From Sthenelais limicola (Eukaryota > Annelida > Polychaeta > Phyllodocida > Sigalionidae), in the NCBI GenBank assembly GCA_942159475.1, contig OW804096.1, forward strand, positions 46,003,744 through 46,067,743: 64,000 nt of DNA. Reading direction: 5' to 3'. A model generated the notes under the pieces. That model was given only the letters and a program-made list of their open reading frames with translations. It made no database searches and was not told the DNA's origin. Positions 57,747-64,000 of the stretch are shown here, one piece after another. The number at the start of each line of letters is the position of its first letter. Within the stretch, counting starts at the first letter, position 1. Position numbers and translations under genes: made by a program.

Positions 57747-60660
57747 ACATCCATTCCCACAAAACCCTAGCTCTTAATTAATTCAGACGATCTACGTTTT
57801 TATCTGCCTACTTATACATATATGCAGGAAGCATGAGATGGAAAATGTCGACCAGGAACGCCACCTATAATATCAATCCCAGAAATAGTCTCATGTCCTG
57901 CGAAGCAGCTTATTGGAGAACCGAGCTTTGAAAGCAAGCATCTGCAAATGCTCATCCGTATATCTGTTTCTTGTCATATGCCTTTCCCTTCTTCAATTGT
58001 ATCTTTGGACTGTGGTATTGTATAAAGCCCGGCAGGTTAAACCTTCAAAGTGCCCCTTTCCCTACAGTATACGCGAATGGAAAATGTTTAGCTTGTTTAC
58101 AAATAATATTGTTTTTACATTTCTTCTGCATGATTCATTTCCATTTATGATTGGAAAATGTATGGAGGTGCAATGTGATACGTACAGGAAAGGTTCCTGT
58201 TGATAACATCACTAGAAATCAGTTCGGAATATTTAATATTGAGTGAAACCAATACATGATGTTAATGCAAAGCTATGTTGGAGCTTCAGGATATTCCTTA
58301 TTTAGATTTATTTTTTCATTAATTCACCAATTTGCCGCTATTCACTTCATCCTTGGAACCCCAATTCTAAAATTCTGAAGGTACTTGTAGTCATAAATCA
58401 GATAAATGATCTCCGCGAGTATGAAAACCGTACAGAGATGATAAAAGCCATGGGAATGTTGTCAATAATGGTACATCATGTATAGTAAATATACCATCTT
58501 CTTGAAGTTGAAGTAACTTCAATGGCGATTTTTAATACTTACAATACCCCTACTTACAGTACCAAAAAAGACATACTTCAGTTTATAGCAGTCGATTGCG
58601 CTTCCACTCGCTAGTGCGATATATATGACAATTAATCATTCTTTGTTGCATCATCTGATACCATTAACCAGACGTATGTATTCCAGTGCCAAGCACCCTT
58701 ACTTGGTAATTCAACCGCGAAGATTTCATTTTATAGCTATTTACCAACCCTATATGTTATCCCTCCACGTTATATTATGTTTCCTGTGTGACAGGAGTGT
58801 AATCAATAACCACATGCGCATTCATGTATTTAAATTTAGACGAGATTTAAGGGAAAACGCCCAAATTTCGCCCATCTATTTGCCATGCTGTGAGTATTGG
58901 ATAATATACTACTTGTACTCTATCCTATATTCAATCATTACTGGGAGTAGCAAGAAATGTAACTGCCATCTTATTCTTTTCCTAAGTTGGGTTTATGATC
59001 TACTATTACATGTACTCGTGCTAAATTACTTTTTCTGGTTAGAACACTGCATAATTTCATGCAAAATGCTTTAATCATTCATTGCATAATTGGATTTCAA
59101 AGCAGACTTCTGCTCAGCTAAGAAATGTGTAAATGTTATTCACACTTATATTAGATATATTCCTCAGTAAAGATTATCAGGATTGAGTTACCAACTCAGC
59201 ATGTGCTATAGTGCAAAGTGGCTTAGTTATGACTTGCATTCGCCCCATTTCATATGTTATGGTTTATGTGAATCCATGTTTGCCGTATAAACGCCATAAA
59301 TTGGCTTTAATGGCTGTTCCCTAGTTGCCGAAATGAATCTTATGACATCCTCAGCAGAATAACTTTTCAGTTAAAGATTGCTTGCATATATGTAAATTCC
59401 CAATGTATTTACATTTTGTATGACTGTTATGTCTATACGATTAATTTAATCCTTCCTCCTATGGGGGAAATTAGGTTTGAATACCAAAGAAATTGAGGGT
59501 AAATGCTGTAAGTTTACAGTGTCAAGTACTTTGATGTGTTTAAAAATCCTTTTGATCTTAAGTATCGTTAGAGTTTAGAAAAGAATGCATTTATGAGATA
59601 AGGTGTCATCCCAAGACCGCTTGACATGTAGAGAGAAATCTGAAAGAAACATGTTAAAGAGTCTTTTTAGGAACGAACGCATGAAAAATGTTGAGTCCCC
59701 TTTGTGTAGATGGAGATCTACATGTACATTTCCCCTGTGGAAAACCATTGCAGGTGCAGCTATGAAATGATGCATGGATATAATAGGCAATTGCCTTTGT
59801 TAGTATAACTTTGTTACTGAGTTGAATTTGGTTGTCTTGATCAAAAGTAAGAAAGAATAGTTCAAAGATGATTCACTAATTATGAAATTGCTAAGTCAAT
59901 TGTGCTACGGTTACCTTTAGTTATTCACATCGCTATTCATGCCAGGAAGTTTAGTCTACATCCCTATCAACGGTAAAATGCCTACGCTATTTTAGGGATA
60001 ATTTTGTGCACTTCTTAATAATTTAAGCTTCTTCCTAAATCCTTTTATTTAAAGAAACTCACTTTACAAAATAACTTGGGTTGGTCCTTTACATGAGAGG
60101 TGAGAAGAGAAGCCAGTGATGATGATTGTACTATTAATGAGACAGTCTGTGATAAAGTGTGAATAAAAGTGATAGAATTGGAATGAACAATGGATTTTGT
60201 TTGATTGAATAGATCTGTTATAACATGAGTCCCGCGGCCCAGCAAACATCAAAATTACTGACTTATTAGCCCAATATTTACTTAATATAGTCGTTGGCAG
60301 ACCGAAAAAGATCTGTAAAATACACAATAGTTATTGATTTTAAAGCAATAATTCGGACATCATTTCGATTGTTAAAACTACATAGATGATTAGAAACAAT
60401 ACCAAGAAATAAAACGATAGACAACTGGAAAATTGGTACTGTTTGAGTGTATATGTTGATTTTAAGGGTCATCTAAATTTATTTTCAGTCACCATAAACA
60501 TGGAATTACAATGGTTTGTCTTTGATATCATTCAAGTTGTTGATTTTAGCCTCTACTCCCATTTTATTAGTTGTTGCATATAGCGACGATGTGGCTACAA
60601 TTGGGCAATGGAACATATATAGGGTAATAATATAAATAAAGGAAATTCTAAATCCAACAG
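57747..60660. other. Downstream of the C2CD5 stop: probable 3' UTR and intergenic DNA
   Basis: AT-rich with no convincing coding potential. The 149-codon ORF at 58625-59074 has no recognisable domain and is probably chance. The first AATAAA seen is at 60162-60167, which would imply a 3' UTR of about 2.4 kb if it is the one used. Confidence 0.4.
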
Positions 60661-61477
60661 ATCAAGCTGAAACGCTAGACGAACGGCTGCAAAACCGCTT
60701 ATTTTAAATAAGTGAATGCTATGCACCGAAACATTGCGAACGCAGTGCCATAACTGTACAACGAATACTAGACTGGGGCTCCTGGGTCTTTTCGACCATT
60801 ATCGTACTTATTTCCCCACAAACGTATCCATCCACGCACATCAATAGCCAGCAAAATAACAAAGCTATACTTATGTAAAGTCAGTTTAAGCGAAACGCAC
60901 ACAAGTAAATGACAATCTTCGTTCAAGTTACGTTAACGTATGGGGATTCCACATCGGCCGATCGACCGATAGAAACACTCGACTCACAGCGTGAGGAGTA
61001 AGTAATGCAACGTCCCGCTTTCCATACCTTCCCACACACCACCACCGAGCGCTCCTTCCGGTCAGACACTTCCGCCTTGCACGGTCGTAATGGCTTCCAA
61101 AACAAACATAGAGAATCTAGGATTATCATATGGATGTATTGCTGTCATATTAAAGCTAGAAACTCGGCGATTATTCCATTAAAAAGGTAACGAAATACAG
61201 ATTCTTCTGCTCAAGTCTAAATGTATGCAGGTGTCGCATGGCGCAGCCATGCAGTCAACTGCATACCTCATCAAGCAAAACATCGAGTCTACTCGTTCCC
61301 AGTGGCGAAGTTTAGCCGGGCCTTCCCGGCTCTGCAGTCGCCGAAACCATAATTTTAAAAGCTTTGATTATTACCAACGTCAACGATATAACAAATACAG
61401 CGGGATGAAAATATTCTACTAAACTAACGATCCAAACTAACCAGCCAAGCATTTACCCTACACACATTCTCGCGCGG
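60661..61477. other. Non-coding region left of the 0.6-kb duplication
   Basis: CTAGACGAACGGC at 60676-60688 recurs at 62707-62719, and GGGGATTCC occurs near 60942, so this may be an older, diverged relative of the duplicated unit. No gene recognised. Confidence 0.35.
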
Positions 61478-61808
61478 ATACTCTGCTGGACGAGAAGTCG
61501 CCAAGTGGCCATGCCATGCATAAAAACCTCAGCTCAGCAATTCGACCCAAGCTCATTGGCCAGCACCTATTACGCAAATCTGCAAATAATTTCCAAAAAT
61601 CCCTACGTTCCCATATGTACACACACTTCAAACCTGTCCCAGTCTCAAGCTTATTGATTTTAAGAGACATTTCAGCAAAAAATTTAAGGTCTTACTCGTA
61701 TAATTACGCAGTTCCAGCATTACATGCTTATGCCTATGTATCTCTGTTTCTCCTCGTTGCCGACATTACTCGGCTCACGCTCGGCCACATTCGGTGAGCT
61801 TCGTGTAA

Positions 61809-61893
61809 TGACGTCATAGGCGTGGGGATTCCCCACCGGAACCCTACCCAGAACGAGGCCCATGTAATGACGTCATAGCAGCGGGGAATCGCC
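61809..61893. promoter_or_regulatory. CRE / kB-like / CRE / kB-like cluster, copy 1
   Basis: TGACGTCA at 61809-61816, GGGGATTCCCC at 61824-61834, TGACGTCA at 61868-61875 and GGGGAATCGCC at 61883-61893. The first two match the ATF/CREB and Rel/NF-kB consensus exactly. The target gene is unknown. Confidence 0.5.
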
Positions 61894-62426
61894 GTATCAT
61901 GTGCATTCATGATCGGCGATGATTAAAGCTAAGAAACGAAACGATTTGGAAGGCGTCGGGAGACGCCATAGGAGGGAGGTGGGCGGGATGGTGGGCAATG
62001 TCAATGTACAAATAATTCAATGTTTAGTAAAGTAAATAGCCCAAGACTTCTCCTGTTGTGACGATATCCTTCCGATTCCTGGTGCCACACATACTCTAGA
62101 CGAAAAGTCGCCAAGTGGCAATGCCATGCATAAAAACCTCAGCTCAGCAATTCGACCCAAGCTCATTGGCCAACACCTATTGCGCAAATCTGCAAATAAT
62201 TTCCAAAAATCCCTACGTTCCCATATGTACACACACTTCAAACCTGTCCCAGTCTCAAGCTTATTGATTTTAAGAGACATTTCACCCAAAAGTTTTAGGT
62301 CTTACTAGTATAATTACGGAGTTCCAGCATTGCATGCTTACACCTATTTCTCTCTGTTTCTGATCGTTGCCGACATTACTCGGCTCACTATCACACGCTC
62401 GGCCACACTCGGTGAGCTTCGTGTAA

Positions 62427-62511
62427 TGACGTCATAGGCGCGGGGATTCCCCACCGGAACCCTACCCAGAACGAGGCCCATGTAATGACGTCATAGCAGC
62501 AGGGAATCCAC
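62427..62511. promoter_or_regulatory. CRE / kB-like / CRE cluster, copy 2
   Basis: TGACGTCA at 62427-62434 and 62486-62493, and GGGGATTCCCC at 62442-62452. The fourth site is weaker (GGGAATCCAC at about 62502). Confidence 0.5.
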
Positions 62512-62756
62512 AGCGCCGATCGCGATGTGGAGATTAAAGCTAAGAAACGAAACGATTTGGAAGGCGTCGGGAGACGCCATAGGAGGGAGGTGGGCGGGAT
62601 GGTGGGCAATGTCAATGTACAAATAATTCAATGTTTAGTAAAGTAAATAGCCCAAGACTTCTCCTGTTGTGACGATATCCTTCTGATTCCTGGTGCCACA
62701 CATACTCTAGACGAACGGCAACCTTTCCGCTTTTTCCCAGGGAAAAAGTCGAAGAC

Positions 62757-64000
62757 TTCTTTTTTTTTTTTTTGTAAAAGGTCTTTATTTTCACAATCCT
62801 GCCATCGGGGCTTTTACACATCTAAGCATGAATATTGATAACCTTGTATTTTATTATTTTTTTTGTGATTTTCTTATTTTCTTCCAAGATAACCAGTGTG
62901 CATAATGCACCTCCACACACTTAATCAATACCTCTGAATAATACTGGTATTCAACGAGGTAGATATTTTACCGACAGACACCAAAAACACATAAAATATA
63001 TCATGAGAGCTCTTTTATAATACAGTGAACAAAGTGAGTTACCTCCACTTACGACTGTTGAATATCCAGTCACGAGACAGTATATAGGACAACATTTTTT
63101 TTAATTTTTTTTAGCTGTTAGCATTAAGGAATGATGGATGAAAGTTGTCAGTTTATCTATTATATATTATTTAAGAGGATGTCGTTGGGAGATCTGCATT
63201 AATGCAGGGGACCCAGCCCACTTCCTAGACTTTTATAGCACCTGTGAAACATAATATTGCAAATGTACTTGTTTCTTGAATAAACATATCATTCTACCAC
63301 TTCATCATACAGTATGCTTTTCCACAATTTGCATTTTTTTAGGTTACCTCCCTTGATCTTACAATTCACTTCCACAGACTTGAATCTGTGTCTCATTTCA
63401 ATCAAAAAAACACCGAAAACTACATCATTCTTGTAAAACAATCTTTGTCTATTAATGAAATTTTTGGCCATTATAATGGACCAGTTTAAAAATTCATGAA
63501 ACTTACTACGCCCTTCATAGCCAAAGATAACACAACTGGCATTGATTTTTTTAACATTTAAATCTTCAAGAGCGGTATTACTATCACACCACTGTACATA
63601 CTCACTCCAAAATAAAACTATTTTAGGGCATTCAAAGAAAAAATGTACAATGGAATCTGTCTCATCACAGTAATTACAGCGATCTGATTCAATTATTTTA
63701 ATTCGTTTTAAGTATTGGTTGCAGCATATATTTCTATGAATAACCTTGTACTGGAGTGTTTGCAACCTGGCTTCATTTGTACATTTGTATGGGATGGTAA
63801 AGATTTTTTTCCATACCGCTTCAGAACCCAGAAAAGCATCCTGTGCCAGAATATCATTCCATTTCTCCAGCTTTTCGTATTTAGGTCTGTCCATTTTGAC
63901 TAACTCTTTATATAATAGGTTAATCCCAAAATCACGAACATTAAATACCTTCTCCATTATCTTGAAATCGACTCTGTTTTCTTGCTTATCACTCTCCTCC
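62757..64000 (-). mobile_element. 3' part of a LINE retrotransposon with poly(A) tail
   Basis: Reading on the - strand from the right edge: the ORF2 C-terminus, a 3' UTR of about 500 bp, an AATAAA signal at 62791-62786 and an A-run at about 62775-62757. The 5' part lies beyond the window. It abuts the 0.6-kb duplication, where CTCTAGACGAACGG appears to start a third, truncated unit. Confidence 0.8.
63289..64000 (-). CDS. LINE ORF2 C-terminal region (RT zinc-binding domain), partial
   Basis: The frame is open from the right edge to the stop at 63289; the Met at 63957 is internal, since codons continue upstream without a stop. It contains the zf-RVT-type segment: WKKIFTIPYKCTNEARLQTL, QYKVIHRNICCNQYLKRIKI, then CNYC-DETDSIVH-FFFEC (C-x2-C-x7-H-x4-C), as at the C-terminus of L1/Tx1-like reverse transcriptases. 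The polymerase and endonuclease parts lie outside. No internal stop was found in the visible 237 codons, so this copy may be fairly young. Confidence 0.87.
   Translation of the reverse strand, partial: EESDKQENRVDFKIMEKVFNVRDFGINLLYKELVKMDRPKYEKLEKWNDILAQDAFLGSEAVWKKIFTIPYKCTNEARLQTLQYKVIHRNICCNQYLKRIKIIESDRCNYCDETDSIVHFFFECPKIVLFWSEYVQWCDSNTALEDLNVKKINASCVIFGYEGRSKFHEFLNWSIIMAKNFINRQRLFYKNDVVFGVFLIEMRHRFKSVEVNCKIKGGNLKKCKLWKSILYDEVVE

Larger units (their letters stand above)
61478..62714. repeat. Tandem duplication of about 0.6 kb with paired CRE and NF-kB-like sites
   Basis: GCCAAGTGGCNATGCCATGC begins the matching parts at about 61499 and 62109. The copies stay closely similar up to CATACTCTAGACGA (61944-62104 matches 62550-62713). 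The period is about 610 bp. Each copy holds two perfect TGACGTCA palindromes and one GGGGATTCCCC. Matching short ORFs in both copies only reflect the duplication. Confidence 0.85.

Noticed and set aside
58625..59074. 149-codon ORF downstream of C2CD5
   Set aside because: Hydrophobic, AT-driven composition, no domain, poor start context, inside the probable 3' UTR.
61458..62308. Paired ORFs repeated in both duplicated units (both strands)
   Set aside because: Similarity follows from the DNA duplication. Both strands are open equally and no domain is recognisable.

Overview
This is a piece of an animal nuclear genome, AT-rich, with long introns, GT/AG splice sites and many transposable elements. 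It looks like a marine invertebrate, but I cannot assign a phylum. It is not bacterial: there are no operons, and most long reading frames are exons or transposon genes.

The main gene is a complete C2CD5 (CDP138) orthologue on the + strand. I could join 31 coding exons by phase and by similarity to the vertebrate protein. They run from the ATG at 12211 to the stop at 57746 and total 4218 nt (1405 codons plus stop). All five Ca2+-binding aspartates of the C2 domain are present. The linker after the C2 region is greatly enlarged by a 770-nt Pro/Ser-rich exon and a series of small phase 1-1 cassette exons. Four of these linker exons carry an RR[A/S]S basophilic-kinase motif.

The 13.5-kb intron 22 of C2CD5 holds two nested genes on the opposite strand (49878-47309 and 44540-42153). 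They encode small ankyrin-repeat proteins with the same five-exon plan and almost identical exon lengths, so they are a tandem gene duplication. Their C-terminal tails differ.

Left of C2CD5, the first coding exon of an ITFG2-like gene (KICSTOR complex subunit) lies on the - strand at 4162-4257. It is head-to-head with C2CD5, and the rest of the gene lies off the left edge or was not found. An apparently intact DIRS-type tyrosine-recombinase retrotransposon (about 6185-11500) sits between the two genes. It has gag-like, RT/RNase H and recombinase ORFs, short inverted terminal repeats, and an internal complementary region that matches its own termini nearly perfectly.

Other mobile DNA: an SGNH-type retroelement ORF fragment (1-395); a 2.2-kb foldback element with a 9-bp target duplication (665-2864), which contains a 45-bp minisatellite and a nested solo-LTR-like insertion (1046-1791); a hairpin MITE (16151-16308); a tRNA-derived SINE-like sequence (30321-30490); and a hammerhead-like motif (54933-54961). 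At the right edge is the 3' half of a LINE ORF2 with poly(A) tail (62757-64000, - strand). Beside it is a 0.6-kb tandem duplication (61478-62714) carrying paired CRE and NF-kB-like sites.
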